Assembly: GCF_030652235.1 (NCBI RefSeq)
Contig: NZ_JAUSBA010000026.1
Coordinates: forward strand, 1 to 64,000
Origin: Cypionkella sp.
GTDB taxonomy: Bacteria > Pseudomonadota > Alphaproteobacteria > Rhodobacterales > Rhodobacteraceae
Reading direction: 5' to 3'
DNA length: 64,000 nt
Shown one piece after another: positions 10,443 through 20,043 of this stretch. A program made the position numbers and the translations under genes. Position 1 is the first letter of the stretch; each line of letters begins with the position of its first letter. The notes beneath the pieces are model-generated. The model ran no database searches. It was not told the DNA's origin and worked only from the letters and a program-made list of their open reading frames with translations.

Positions 10443-11327
10443 TCAGCCCTTGATCGCTTTCAGCACGGCCTCGCCCAAGGTCGCCGGGCTGTCGGCCACA
10501 ATGATCCCGGCCATTTTCATCGCCTCGATCTTCGATTGCGCATCGCCTTTGCCGCCTGCCACAATGGCACCGGCATGGCCCATGCGGCGGCCTTCGGGGG
10601 CGGTGCGGCCGGCGATAAAGCCTGCGGTGGGTTTCCAGCGGCCACGCTTTTTCTCATCGGCAAGAAATTGGGCTGCATCTTCTTCGGCCGCGCCACCGAT
10701 TTCACCGATCATGATGATCGAATGGGTGTCGGGGTCGGCGAGGAACATTTCAAGGATATCAATGTGCTCGCTGCCCTTGATCGGATCACCCCCAATGCCG
10801 ACAGCCGAGGTCTGACCCAAGCCCACGTCGGTGGTCTGCTTGACGGCCTCATAGGTCAGCGTGCCAGAACGCGACACAACCCCGACCGAACCCTTCGAGA
10901 AAATGCTGCCCGGCATGATGCCGATTTTGCACTCGCCGGGGGTCATCACGCCGGGGCAGTTTGGCCCGATCAGGCGCGACTTGGAATTGATCAGCGCGCG
11001 CTTGACCTTCATCATATCCAGCACCGGGATGCCTTCGGTGATGCAAACGATCAGCTCCATCTCGGCATCAATCGCTTCAAGGATGCTGTCAGCCGCAAAC
11101 GGCGGCGGCACATAGATCACCGATGCATTGGCCCCGGTGACCGCGCGGGCCTCATGCACAGAATCAAACACCGGCAGGTTCAGGTGGCTGGAGCCACCCT
11201 TGCCGGGCGTGACGCCGCCGACCATTTTGGTGCCGTAAGCGATGGCCTGTTCCGAATGGAACGTGCCTTGGCTGCCAGTGAAGCCTTGGCAGATGACGCG
11301 GGTGTTAGCGTTTACGAGTACGGCCAT
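10443..11327 (-). CDS. sucD: Succinyl-CoA ligase, alpha subunit
   Basis: 294 residues. It catalyses substrate-level phosphorylation from succinyl-CoA together with SucC. It shows the CoA-binding Rossmann start ([19 protein letters not shown]), the conserved [20 protein letters not shown] and the phosphohistidine loop in [13 protein letters not shown]. The length matches the family. It is preceded by an exported-protein gene and a 55-nt gap after sucC, and followed at 2 nt by a second exported-protein gene. Confidence 0.97.
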   Translation of the reverse strand: MAVLVNANTRVICQGFTGSQGTFHSEQAIAYGTKMVGGVTPGKGGSSHLNLPVFDSVHEARAVTGANASVIYVPPPFAADSILEAIDAEMELIVCITEGIPVLDMMKVKRALINSKSRLIGPNCPGVMTPGECKIGIMPGSIFSKGSVGVVSRSGTLTYEAVKQTTDVGLGQTSAVGIGGDPIKGSEHIDILEMFLADPDTHSIIMIGEIGGAAEEDAAQFLADEKKRGRWKPTAGFIAGRTAPEGRRMGHAGAIVAGGKGDAQSKIEAMKMAGIIVADSPATLGEAVLKAIKG

Positions 11328-11382
11328 GTTCGGCGTCTCCTGATTTTCAGCTTCGGGACAGGCCGGATCCCCGGCCCGCAGT

Positions 11383-11859
11383 TCATTCTATTGGTGTCGC
11401 CTCAAAGCGTACGCCGCTATCGGTGTCAGAGCCGCAGGTCGGATCATTACCAGCCGAGGTGACGGTGGCGCTGACCCCTGTGTCGAAATCAAGCCGGGTG
11501 CAGCCCATGCCATCCTTCGAATAGACAAACGGCGCACCGTCTTCGCCGCCAAGTGCTGCGGCAAGGATTTCCGATGCGGTGGAACTGTCTACGCTGGTGC
11601 TTTCAACATGGCAGAAGGATCCCTCGGCCATGTAAACAATCGTATCGTCGCCGACACCGGGGTAGAAATAGATCAAACCCTCTTCGCCGTCGTCATTACG
11701 CGTCCAGTATAGGCTGGTGAGCATGGCTTCGGTCAGATCAACCTGATTGCCGCCCGACAGGCACGCCATATACCCTTCAACCAATTGGTTGCGCGGTTCG
11801 GCGTCCTGTGCCGCAGCCGCGCTTGCCAATAGCGTAAAAATGGCGGCTTGGCGGATCAT
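11383..11859 (-). CDS. Exported protein of unknown function between sucC and sucD
   Basis: 158 residues. The N-terminus ([22 protein letters not shown]) is a Sec signal peptide. The mature protein is acidic with four cysteines (ACLSGG, SFCHVE, MGCTRL, PTCGSD), consistent with periplasmic disulfides. Its ATG overlaps the sucC stop (ATGA, 11856-11859), which indicates translational coupling. I do not recognise the family. Confidence 0.75.
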   Translation of the reverse strand: MIRQAAIFTLLASAAAAQDAEPRNQLVEGYMACLSGGNQVDLTEAMLTSLYWTRNDDGEEGLIYFYPGVGDDTIVYMAEGSFCHVESTSVDSSTASEILAAALGGEDGAPFVYSKDGMGCTRLDFDTGVSATVTSAGNDPTCGSDTDSGVRFEATPIE

Positions 11860-13049
11860 CCCTTCACCGCTTTAACGATCTTCTGCGCGGCGTCTGACAG
11901 GTTATCCGCGGCGATCACGTTCAGGCCGGAATTGCGGATGATGTCTTTGCCCAGTTCCACATTGGTGCCTTCAAGGCGCACCACCAGCGGCACTTTCAGC
12001 CCGACCTCTTTCACCGCCGCAATCACGCCCTCGGCGATGATGTCACAGCGCATGATGCCGCCGAAAATGTTGACGAGGATGCCTTTGACCTGCGGGTCAG
12101 AGGTGATGATCTTGAACGCCTCGGTGACCTTTTCCTTGGTCGCACCACCGCCGACGTCAAGGAAGTTGGCAGGCTCGGCACCATAAAGCTTGATGATGTC
12201 CATCGTCGCCATCGCAAGGCCAGCGCCGTTGACCATACAACCGATTTCGCCATCCAAGGCGATGTAGTTCAGATCAAACTTGGAGGCTGCGAGTTCTTTC
12301 GGGTCTTCTTCCGTCTCATCACGCAGCGCCGCAATATCGGGGTGGCGATACATCGCGTTGCCGTCAAAGCTCATCTTGGCATCCAAGAGCTTCATGTTGC
12401 CGTCTTTCATCACGACAAGCGGGTTGATTTCCAGCATGTCCATGTCTTTTTCGACGAACATCTTATACAGGTTCTTCACGATGCCGACGCATTGCTTGAC
12501 CTGATTGCCGGTTAGCCCCAACGAGAAGGCAACGCGGCGACCGTGGAAATCGGAATAGCCGGTGGCCGGATCGACGCTGAATGACAAGATCTTTTCCGGC
12601 GTGTCATGGGCAACGTCTTCAATCGACATGCCGCCTTCGGTAGAACACACGATCGAGATCCGGCTGGTCTGGCGATCAATCAGCAGGGCGAGATATAACT
12701 CCCGCTCAATATCGCTGCCGTCTTCGATGTAGATGCGGTTGACCTGCTTGCCCGCAGGCCCGGTCTGCACGGTAACCAACGTGCGACCCAGCATTTGGCG
12801 GGCAAACTCCGCCGCCTCACCGACCGAGCGCGCCAGCCGCACGCCGCCTTTTTCACCTGCTTCGGGTTCCTTGAAATGACCCTTGCCGCGGCCGCCCGCG
12901 TGGATTTGCGCCTTGACCACCCAGAGCGGGCCATCGAGTTCGCCTGCCGCAGACTTGGCTTCTTCCGCCTTGGTCACGGCGCGGCCATCGGACACCGGGA
13001 TGCCATAGCTGCGCAGCAGAGCCTTGGCCTGATATTCATGGATATTCAT
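11856..13049 (-). CDS. sucC: Succinyl-CoA ligase, beta subunit
   Basis: 397 residues, the usual length. An N-terminal ATP-grasp fold starts [19 protein letters not shown], with [11 protein letters not shown], and the C-terminal ligase domain has [17 protein letters not shown] and [15 protein letters not shown]. It binds nucleotide and succinate and pairs with SucD. It is the first gene of the minus-strand TCA operon that runs to lpd. The 190 nt upstream hold two TGTGATCACA palindromes and a GCGC-centred dyad. Confidence 0.97.
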   Translation of the reverse strand: MNIHEYQAKALLRSYGIPVSDGRAVTKAEEAKSAAGELDGPLWVVKAQIHAGGRGKGHFKEPEAGEKGGVRLARSVGEAAEFARQMLGRTLVTVQTGPAGKQVNRIYIEDGSDIERELYLALLIDRQTSRISIVCSTEGGMSIEDVAHDTPEKILSFSVDPATGYSDFHGRRVAFSLGLTGNQVKQCVGIVKNLYKMFVEKDMDMLEINPLVVMKDGNMKLLDAKMSFDGNAMYRHPDIAALRDETEEDPKELAASKFDLNYIALDGEIGCMVNGAGLAMATMDIIKLYGAEPANFLDVGGGATKEKVTEAFKIITSDPQVKGILVNIFGGIMRCDIIAEGVIAAVKEVGLKVPLVVRLEGTNVELGKDIIRNSGLNVIAADNLSDAAQKIVKAVKG

Positions 13050-13145
13050 GGATGTGTCCCATCAGCTTTGATTTGAAGGCGGTGTGGCATAAATTTGGCC
13101 AATAGGAAAACCAGAATTACGGGGCATTGGTGGAAAACCGACATT

Positions 13146-13176
13146 TGTGATCACACAAAAAAAAATTGTGATCACA
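13146..13176. promoter_or_regulatory. Two TGTGATCACA operators upstream of sucC
   Basis: Perfect 10-bp palindromes TGTGATCACA lie at 13146-13155 and 13167-13176, with centres 21 bp apart (two helical turns) and an A-rich linker. The same pair with the same spacing lies upstream of sdhC. They are about 100 nt from the sucC start. The matching architecture at two TCA promoters implies a shared regulator. An RpiR-family activator (AkgR) is known to control TCA genes in Rhodobacter, but whether this is its motif is my inference. Confidence 0.7.
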
Positions 13177-13208
13177 TGAGGGGATTCCTTAAGTTTATCA
13201 GGGCTTGC

Positions 13209-13222
13209 TGTTCGCGCTAACG
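13209..13222. promoter_or_regulatory. GCGC-centred dyad between sucC and glycosyltransferase
   Basis: TGTTCGCGCTAACG has the dyad core GTTnGCGCnAAC, typical of LacI-family operators. It resembles what I recall for CceR, the central-carbon regulator of Rhodobacter. A similar core TTTGCGCTAA stands upstream of mdh. It lies in the divergent interval and could serve either gene. Confidence 0.4.
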
Positions 13223-13269
13223 CCCGGCATTGTTCCTGCATGGGTGTAAAACGGGATGGCAGCAGTTCG

Positions 13270-14343
13270 ATGAAACCAACTTGGGCAGTGGTGGCCACGC
13301 TGGACGAGCCGGCAGCACTGGTGGCGGCTTTTGTGGCCCATCATCTGGCGCAGGGGGCCGCGAAGGTGCATCTTTTTCTTGATCAGCCGGATGCAGAAGC
13401 GCAGGCCATGCTGGCAGATCTGCCCGGCTGCGAGGTTACGGTCTGCGACGCCAGCTATTGGGCGGCATCGGCTCACGGCAAGCGTCCGGCGTTGCACACC
13501 AGCCGCCAAGTCAAAAACGCGCGGCAGGTTTACGCCCGCTGCGGCGCCGACTGGCTGTTGCACTGCGACGGCGACGAATTCCTGCGCGACGGCGTCATGC
13601 TGCGGGCCGAACTGGCTCGCGCCCCTGCCAAAGCGATGTATATGCGGCTTTTGGTGGCCGAGCGCGCCTATCCCAGGGGGGCTGTTGGGGCACAGATTTT
13701 CTCTGGCGTGTTTCGGCATGAGCTTCCCGACTATCCGCACCATGGCCCCGAGGTTTATGGCGAGATGCAGGCGTATTTTCATTATGGCCTGACGGGGCAT
13801 CGGGCGGGCAAGGCCTTGGTGCGGGTGGGGGCGGGGATGCAGATGGGGCTACACGCGCCGCTGGGTAAGCCCGCACACAAGGCCATCCAGTCGACCCGGC
13901 TTTTACATTTTGACGGGCTGACCCGGCTGCATTTCACCTTGAAACTGCTGCGCCGCGCGCATGAGCCCCCCAGCCACGCCAGCAATCGGCATGGTGCCGC
14001 GCGCAGCACGCAGTTTTTGTCGATGTGCGAGGCGATGGCCGCGCCAGAGATGCGCACGGCCTTGGTGGCGGTGCTGAAAGAGTTGGAACCTGATCAGATT
14101 CGGCAGTTGCGGCGCTTGGGTGCTTTGGACGAGACAGGCTTTGATCCACGCCCGGTTTTGGCCGCAGCGGGCCTTGCGCCGGATCTGTCAGAGGCGGCGT
14201 TTGATGCCAGTTTGCGCCAGCGCTATGCTGGATTTTTGCAGAAACACGCGCCGGATTTGGCCAGAGTTAGTTCAAATAGAACGACAGCATCATCGCCTCG
14301 CCACCCATCATCTGCTCAAACGCGCTCCAGTTCTGGTCGCTGA
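13270..14343 (+). CDS. Glycosyltransferase family 2-like protein (Glyco_tranf_2_4 type)
   Basis: About 357 residues, divergent from sucC. The N-terminus WAVVATLDEPAALVAAFVAHH and the motif WLLHCDGDEFLRDG (metal-binding D-G-D) match the family of the gene at 4418. The middle contains MYMRLLVAERAYPRG, and a His-rich segment lies near residue 170. Start at MKPTWAVV; an in-frame ATG at 13240 adds ten residues without a better ribosome site. The last 25 or so residues are a Ser/Thr/Arg-rich tail encoded opposite the 3' end of the convergent neighbour and look like read-through after loss of an original stop. Confidence 0.8.
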   Translation: MKPTWAVVATLDEPAALVAAFVAHHLAQGAAKVHLFLDQPDAEAQAMLADLPGCEVTVCDASYWAASAHGKRPALHTSRQVKNARQVYARCGADWLLHCDGDEFLRDGVMLRAELARAPAKAMYMRLLVAERAYPRGAVGAQIFSGVFRHELPDYPHHGPEVYGEMQAYFHYGLTGHRAGKALVRVGAGMQMGLHAPLGKPAHKAIQSTRLLHFDGLTRLHFTLKLLRRAHEPPSHASNRHGAARSTQFLSMCEAMAAPEMRTALVAVLKELEPDQIRQLRRLGALDETGFDPRPVLAAAGLAPDLSEAAFDASLRQRYAGFLQKHAPDLARVSSNRTTASSPRHPSSAQTRSSSGR

Positions 14344-15466
14344 CAAGCTGGCCCTGTTCCAAGTAGGGTGCGGCAGCCCAGCCTTGAATCCAGCCAGCCA
14401 GATCAGCAGGGCGTGGATCGGTAAAGACCTTGGCGAGGTTCACGCCCGCTGCCCCCTCTTGCCGCCAATAGGGAGCGAGTTTGCTACCCTTCAGCAGCGC
14501 TTCGGCATCGTCTAGCACTGATAGCCACACCGCTTTGGTGCCCGGCGGCAGGGTTACGCCCAAGGCTGATTGCTGGTTGTCATTTGGCAACCATTCGGCG
14601 GCATTATCGGTTTCTTGCGCCACTTCGGCCCAGAAGCGGCGGTTGTCGGCGATCATGCTTAGGAAATGCTGCTGCGCACTGGTCATCCGCGCGGCATCGG
14701 GGGCCCGTTGCAGCGTGGCGATCAGGATGGCGATCAGATCGACCTCGTCCAGTCCACCCTGCGCATCGCTGAGAAAGCTGGGAGCGGTGCCGCCAAGGCT
14801 GACCATTTTATCATGCGCAGCCATAATGCGGGTGATTGGCTCGGTCGGATCATAGGCCAAAACCAAATCGCTGACGCCCTGCAACAGATGGGTATAGGCC
14901 GAAAGCCAGGCCACGTCGGCGGCATCGAATTTCACCACCGGGGCCGGGGTGGCGGGGTCGCGGCTGTCCCATTGCCAACCCAGCAGCATTGGCCCCAGCA
15001 CCGCCATCGCATCCTCGCCGATGTCGCGGGTATGGTTGGCGTTGATGTCAAACCACAGGTCGGCGAAGTTGATTTCCAACATTAAATCAGAGTGTTCTGC
15101 AATTTCGGCCAATGGTGCGCGGGCCTGAGCCAGTTTTTCATCCACGGTGCGGAACAGATCGGAAATCATCGCCGGCTGAAAGGCGGCAGGGCTGGGGTTA
15201 TCTTCCAGCGGCAGACGCAGGAACGGCAGCATCCCGGTGCGATCGATCATTCCTGCCGCGTAACGCAGTTGCAAGGCGGCTTCAACTGCGCCGAGAAACC
15301 GCACGCCGCCAAGCGCAAAACGGTCGGCATCTGTCGGCGCAGGCAGTGCGGCCAGCCGCGTCTCGGTGGTGCTCAGCCCCTTGCTGCCAATCTCGGCGGA
15401 AAGGGTTTCGGCGTGCAGCGGGGCCGCAAGGCACAAAAGCGGCAATAGGGATGGCAGAATACGCAT
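14267..15466 (-). CDS. Exported protein of unknown function, about 400 residues
   Basis: 399 residues with a signal peptide (MRILPSLLPLLCLAAPLHA). The mature part is mostly helical and acidic, with one cysteine-free globular domain, for example LPLEDNPSPAAFQPAMISDL and DAQGGLDEVDLIAILI. I do not recognise the family; it could be a roseobacter-type periplasmic protein. The start at MRILPS is chosen over an ATG 54 nt upstream because of the signal peptide. It overlaps the convergent glycosyltransferase by 77 nt at the 3' end. The methyltransferase gene ends 72 nt upstream on the same strand. Confidence 0.7.
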   Translation of the reverse strand: MRILPSLLPLLCLAAPLHAETLSAEIGSKGLSTTETRLAALPAPTDADRFALGGVRFLGAVEAALQLRYAAGMIDRTGMLPFLRLPLEDNPSPAAFQPAMISDLFRTVDEKLAQARAPLAEIAEHSDLMLEINFADLWFDINANHTRDIGEDAMAVLGPMLLGWQWDSRDPATPAPVVKFDAADVAWLSAYTHLLQGVSDLVLAYDPTEPITRIMAAHDKMVSLGGTAPSFLSDAQGGLDEVDLIAILIATLQRAPDAARMTSAQQHFLSMIADNRRFWAEVAQETDNAAEWLPNDNQQSALGVTLPPGTKAVWLSVLDDAEALLKGSKLAPYWRQEGAAGVNLAKVFTDPRPADLAGWIQGWAAAPYLEQGQLVSDQNWSAFEQMMGGEAMMLSFYLN

Positions 15467-15537
15467 GGCAATCTCCACTGGAATTTGGCGCAGGGTGCGC
15501 CAGGCGGTCTGCGATGGCAACTGTGGGATTCCAGACC

Positions 15538-16209
15538 CTAGGCTGGGGTGGCCACGAACAACACCTGCCCGCGCGGTAGGCGGGTTTGGTGTTGATCCAC
15601 TGCAAAACCCGAAGCGCGGGTCAGCTGCAGCACGTCCTCGGTCAGCATATGATAGGGCGCGCGGGTATCATGGGTGACCACGCCGTCGGGTTGTTTGACC
15701 GGAAGCAGGCTGGCGCTGGCATCGGGGGCAAGAAAGGCGGTGAACAGCAGCTTTTGCAAGGCGGGAAAGCGGCCGCGGATCTGAATCAACGCCCGGCGCA
15801 GGTGGTTGGCGGGCAGATGGGTGAACACCGCAAAGGCGATGGCATGGGTGATATTGTCGGGCACGCCGGGGAAGTTGAAATTGGCATCCTCAATCAGCTG
15901 CGCGGGCGAGAGGCGGGATTTATCCGCGATTTCCGTCTCATAGCCGCGTTTGAGCAGCGTGCCGGACAGATCTGTCGCCCAATAGTGGCCGGAGGTCAGG
16001 TATGGCACCGCCTTGCAGCCTAGGCGCAGCGATCCCGCGCCAATATCGAGTAGGTGGTGGTCCGGTTGCAAATCTGCCCCGAGCAGCAGTTCCATCTGGA
16101 TCTTGCCCGTCTCCTCCCACCGTCCGCCAACGATGTCACGGTGCCGCCCTTTCGCGAGGGCATCAGCGTAGAAATTCGGAGCATGATAGGGCGAGATGTG
16201 CTGGGCCAT
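15538..16209 (-). CDS. SAM-dependent class I methyltransferase
   Basis: 223 residues. Motif I HHLLDIGAGSLRLG, an acidic position in YWATDLSGTLLKRGYE and AIAFAVFTHLP in the motif II/post-II region show a Rossmann methyltransferase. The substrate is unknown. Start at MAQHISPYHAPNFYADAL; a further upstream start would run through a GC-rich repeat (16231-16285) and adds 59 implausible residues. pepT ends 82 nt upstream on the same strand, with the repeat between. Confidence 0.8.
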   Translation of the reverse strand: MAQHISPYHAPNFYADALAKGRHRDIVGGRWEETGKIQMELLLGADLQPDHHLLDIGAGSLRLGCKAVPYLTSGHYWATDLSGTLLKRGYETEIADKSRLSPAQLIEDANFNFPGVPDNITHAIAFAVFTHLPANHLRRALIQIRGRFPALQKLLFTAFLAPDASASLLPVKQPDGVVTHDTRAPYHMLTEDVLQLTRASGFAVDQHQTRLPRGQVLFVATPA

Positions 16210-16230
16210 GGGATTTCTTGCCACAAACGC

Positions 16231-16285
16231 CGGGGGTTTCCCACCCCCGGACCCCCTCGGGATATTTGCGCGCAGAGGATCAAAA
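16231..16285 (+). repeat. Dispersed repeat: C/G hairpin plus ATATTTGCGCGCAGAGGAT core
   Basis: An inverted repeat CGGGGG-TTTCCCA-CCCCCG is followed by GGACCCCCTCGGGATATTTGCGCGCAGAGGAT. The same layout (hairpin, run of C, then TATTT and GCGCA-AGGAT) is seen at 31406-31460. Relatives with the GGAGTATTT core lie at 41177, 43661 and 59421. The copy separates pepT and the methyltransferase and is not part of either gene. It may act as an RNA processing or stabilising element. Confidence 0.6.
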
Positions 16286-16291
16286 CTTGAT

Positions 16292-17533
16292 TCAAGCTGC
16301 AGGCTTTGCGGCGTGTTGGACGAGGGCGAGACAGAACGCGGTGGCTTGGCCCATATCCTGCACCGAAATCCACTCCAGTGGGCCATGAATATCCTGCATC
16401 CCGGTGAACAGGTTGGGGCAGGGCACGCCCATCTCGGTCAAGCGCGAGCCGTCGGTGCCGCCGCGGATCGGAACGGATACTGGCTCAATCCCCAGACTGC
16501 GGGCGGCGTCGCGCGCCAGATCGACCGGGGTCATGTCTTTTTCCAGCCAATAGCGCATGTTGCGGTATTGCGGCTTGATCACGCAGGTGATTTCAGCGCG
16601 CGGTTCGGTGGCGGCGACGGCAGCGCAGACCTGTTGCAGCAGTGCGCCTTTGGCAGCGAGGCCATCGCGTTCAAAGTCGCGCAGGATGAACTTGAGGATC
16701 ATTTCCGAGGAGCCGCCGGTCATATCTGTGGCGTGGATGAAGCCGCCGCGGTCTGAGGTGGTTTCCGGGGTGAGCGTGGCGTGCGGCAGGGTCTGGATGA
16801 TCTTGGCGGCAAGGTGGATGGCGTTGACGAGTTTATCCTTGGCCAAGCCGGGGTGGATCGACACACCTTTGATGGTCACGACGGCCCCGTCGGCCGAGAA
16901 GCTTTCGTATTCGATCTCGCCCACCGCACCGCCGTCAAAGGTATAGGCGAAATCGGCTTTCAGATCGGCGGGAAGGTTGGAATGGACACCGCGACCGATT
17001 TCCTCATCCGGGGTGAAGGCGAGGCGCAGGGTGGGGTGCGAGATCTCGGGGTTGGCGAGCAGATGGCGGGCGGCGGTCATCAGGATCGCGACGCCAGCCT
17101 TATCGTCCGCGCCCAGCAGGGTGAGACCCGAGGCGGTGATGATGTCGTGGCCTTGTTTGGTGCCGAGGTAGGGGTTGTGCTCGGGGGTAAGCGTGAGGGT
17201 GGGGTTGTCGGGGAAGCTGATCGTGCCGCCGTTGTAGCCTCGGATCACCCGGGGTTTGACGCCTGTCGCGTTGAACTGCGGGGCGGTGTCGATATGGGCA
17301 AGCAGGCCTATGGTGGGGCCGGGGACGTTGCCGGGGATGGTGGCTATGACGGTGCCATAGGGGGTGAGTTGGACATCTGCGGCGCCGATTTCGCGCAGTT
17401 CGGTTTCCAGCAGGCGCAGGATGGTCAGCTGGATTTCGGTGGAGGGCGAGGCGGTGCCGCCGTCGTTGGATTGGCTGTCGATGCTGGCGTAGCGGATCAG
17501 GCGGGATTCAAGCTCGGCGTGGAAATCGGTCAT
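16292..17533 (-). CDS. pepT: Peptidase T (tripeptide aminopeptidase)
   Basis: 413 residues, M20 family, cytosolic. It removes the N-terminal residue of tripeptides with two zinc ions. The ligand set is visible in order: LLAHIDTAP (His, Asp), LGADDKAGVA (Asp), TPDEEIGRG (Glu pair) and the late DIHGPLEWISVQDM (His). The dimerisation domain lies between (GVSIHPGLAKDKLVNAIH). Start at MTDFHAELESRL, since the longer frame adds a proline-rich leader from non-coding DNA. It is single or weakly linked to mdh. Confidence 0.93.
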   Translation of the reverse strand: MTDFHAELESRLIRYASIDSQSNDGGTASPSTEIQLTILRLLETELREIGAADVQLTPYGTVIATIPGNVPGPTIGLLAHIDTAPQFNATGVKPRVIRGYNGGTISFPDNPTLTLTPEHNPYLGTKQGHDIITASGLTLLGADDKAGVAILMTAARHLLANPEISHPTLRLAFTPDEEIGRGVHSNLPADLKADFAYTFDGGAVGEIEYESFSADGAVVTIKGVSIHPGLAKDKLVNAIHLAAKIIQTLPHATLTPETTSDRGGFIHATDMTGGSSEMILKFILRDFERDGLAAKGALLQQVCAAVAATEPRAEITCVIKPQYRNMRYWLEKDMTPVDLARDAARSLGIEPVSVPIRGGTDGSRLTEMGVPCPNLFTGMQDIHGPLEWISVQDMGQATAFCLALVQHAAKPAA

Positions 17534-17599
17534 TCTGGCCTCCGGAGGTTTGGGCGGAGTTGGGCGGAGCCAGAGGGGGGTGTCAAGGGGGGTGGGGGC

Positions 17600-17683
17600 G
17601 GTCCCAACTCGGGACCATTTTAGTGTCTTTATAATCAATGGGTTGAGGTGGTGGATTTAAGAGTTTGTTAAGGATTTGCGCCG
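17600..17683 (+). repeat. Dispersed hairpin repeat with TTAA-N7-TTAA box, copy 1
   Basis: In the 334-nt gap between mdh and pepT. The hairpin GGTCCC-AACTC-GGGACC (17600-17616) is followed by ATTTT, then TCAATGGGTTG and TTAAGAGTTTGTTAA (17657-17671). The last is TTAA-N7-TTAA, the consensus of CtrA boxes. A second copy with the same order lies at 59314-59396. Here both flanking genes are on the minus strand, so the plus-strand T run does not terminate any annotated gene. The rest of the gap (17684-17790) shows nothing recognisable. Confidence 0.6.
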
Positions 17684-17790
17684 GCGAAGATGTGGGTTTC
17701 ACACTTCCACGCTCTTGACGAAGGGCCTATGTGATCATCCGGGATAAAACAACGAGCCAGTTTCGATTTGAACCCAAATGGCAAAACGCA

Positions 17791-17819
17791 AAATGCGCAC
17801 CCTTTTCGGGCGCGCATTT
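17791..17819 (-). terminator. Terminator after mdh
   Basis: Minus-strand stem AAATGCGCGCCC / GGGTGCGCATTT (one G-U pair) with a GAAAA loop, followed by T residues, about 50 nt past the mdh stop. It has the form of an intrinsic terminator. Confidence 0.7.
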
Positions 17820-17825
17820 ATAGGC

Positions 17826-17845
17826 GGTGCGTGAAATCACGCACC
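17826..17845 (+). repeat. GGTGCGTGA hairpin, member of a small dispersed family
   Basis: Inverted repeat GGTGCGTGA/TCACGCACC followed by CTACC. A second member at 21670-21688 keeps the layout GCGGTG...CACCCTAC but changes both arms together (GGTGGGGT/ACCCCACC), so the stem is conserved though the bases differ. It is placed 22 nt after the mdh stop. Confidence 0.5.
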
Positions 17846-17867
17846 CTACCCGATTGCCGATTGTGGC

Positions 17868-18947
<1,080 letters not shown>

Positions 18948-19051
18948 GGGCGCTGGCAGCTTTAGGCTTCGGCGATAAGCTTGCGATTCAGGGGCCGCCG
19001 GGATCGGCAACGCGGTGATCATGGGTGATTCCGCTGGCAGGGGAAAGAGCC

Positions 19052-19807
19052 ATGATGGGTGGATTTGCGTTTTGGGCGCTTGCGAGCTTAGCCTCGGTGC
19101 TGGTCGGCATGGGCAAGGGCGGTTTGCCGGTGGTGGGGATGCTGTCGGTGCCGGTGCTGGCGCTTGTGCCGGGAATTTCTCCGGTGACTGCGGCGGGGTT
19201 GCTTTTGCCACTGTATGTGGTGTCGGATATGTTCGGGCTTTACGCCTATCGCCATGCGTTTGATCGCAGGGTGCTGGCGCTTATGATTCCGGCTGGCACC
19301 TTAGGGGTGGCGATTGGCTATTTCACCGCAACTGTGGTGTCGGAAGCTTGGGTCACGGTGCTGATCGGGGTGATCGGTGTGGTGTTCGCGCTGAACCTGC
19401 TGATCCGGCGGCAGGTGATCGTGGCACCTGCGCGGGCCAAGGTGGCATCGGGGGTGTTTTGGGGGACGGTGACCGGGTTTACCAGTTTTGTCAGCCATTC
19501 CGGCGGGCCGCCCTATCAGGTCTACACCATGCCGTTGGGCCTAAGCAAAGCGGTGTTTGCCGGCACCTCGACGATCGCCTTTGCCTATATCAATGCGATC
19601 AAGCTGATCCCGTATTACATGCTGGGGCAGATCAATCTCGCCAGTCTAGAGAAGGTCTTGGTGTTGATGCCGATTGCAGCGATATCCGTTTTTGCCGGGG
19701 TGCGGCTGGTGAAATGGCTGCCCGAGCGATTGTTTTTTCAGCTGGTGACTTGGGCGCTGCTGTTGGTGTCGATCAAACTGATGTGGGATGGGTATAAGGC
19801 CATCTGA
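19052..19807 (+). CDS. TauE/SafE (TSUP) family membrane transporter
   Basis: 251 residues with about eight hydrophobic segments and the TSUP repeats GMGKGGLPVVGMLSVPVLA and FTSFVSHSGGPPYQVYTMP. Members export organosulfur or sulfite anions; the substrate here is unknown. The double ATG at 19052/19055 follows a GGGAAAGAG ribosome site; the earlier in-frame ATG at 19025 has none. It diverges from mdh. Its 3' end overlaps a small exported-protein ORF on the opposite strand. Confidence 0.85.
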   Translation: MMGGFAFWALASLASVLVGMGKGGLPVVGMLSVPVLALVPGISPVTAAGLLLPLYVVSDMFGLYAYRHAFDRRVLALMIPAGTLGVAIGYFTATVVSEAWVTVLIGVIGVVFALNLLIRRQVIVAPARAKVASGVFWGTVTGFTSFVSHSGGPPYQVYTMPLGLSKAVFAGTSTIAFAYINAIKLIPYYMLGQINLASLEKVLVLMPIAAISVFAGVRLVKWLPERLFFQLVTWALLLVSIKLMWDGYKAI

Positions 19808-19887
19808 ACCGGGGCGGCTTGGGCTGCGTGCACCGCAAGGATCAGGCCTGCGAAGCCGAGCGACAGGGCGAATAAGGTCTTTTCCAT
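19738..19887 (-). CDS. Small exported protein, possibly truncated
   Basis: 49 residues. MEKTLFALSLGFAGLILAVH ends in an AQA-type cleavage site, an excellent Sec signal peptide, with GGAGA before the ATG. The family I recall from Rhodobacteraceae continues as about 100 residues with cysteines. Here only about 20 unrelated residues follow, antisense to the TauE gene end. It is either a degenerate copy cut by the neighbour or a genuine tiny exported peptide. Confidence 0.4.
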   Translation of the reverse strand: MEKTLFALSLGFAGLILAVHAAQAAPVQMALYPSHISLIDTNSSAQVTS

Positions 19888-20043
19888 TGCGGTCTCCGGG
19901 TTGGGGTTTGCGCTTAGGCTGCGCGGAAGATGCGAGGAAAGTGTTAAGGCCGCGTGCGGGTTTTTCTGCGCTGCGGCATTTCTGGACTTGCTGAAAGTGG
20001 CGAAATGAGGCCTTTTGGCGCAATATTGTTGCTGGAGAGAATC

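Noticed and set aside
10254-11462. 402-codon plus-strand frame opposite sucD
   Set aside because: Crosses gene borders on the opposite strand, with no domain.
17600-17621. Intrinsic terminator for a plus-strand gene
   Set aside because: No plus-strand gene lies upstream; the hairpin is better read as a copy of the dispersed repeat.
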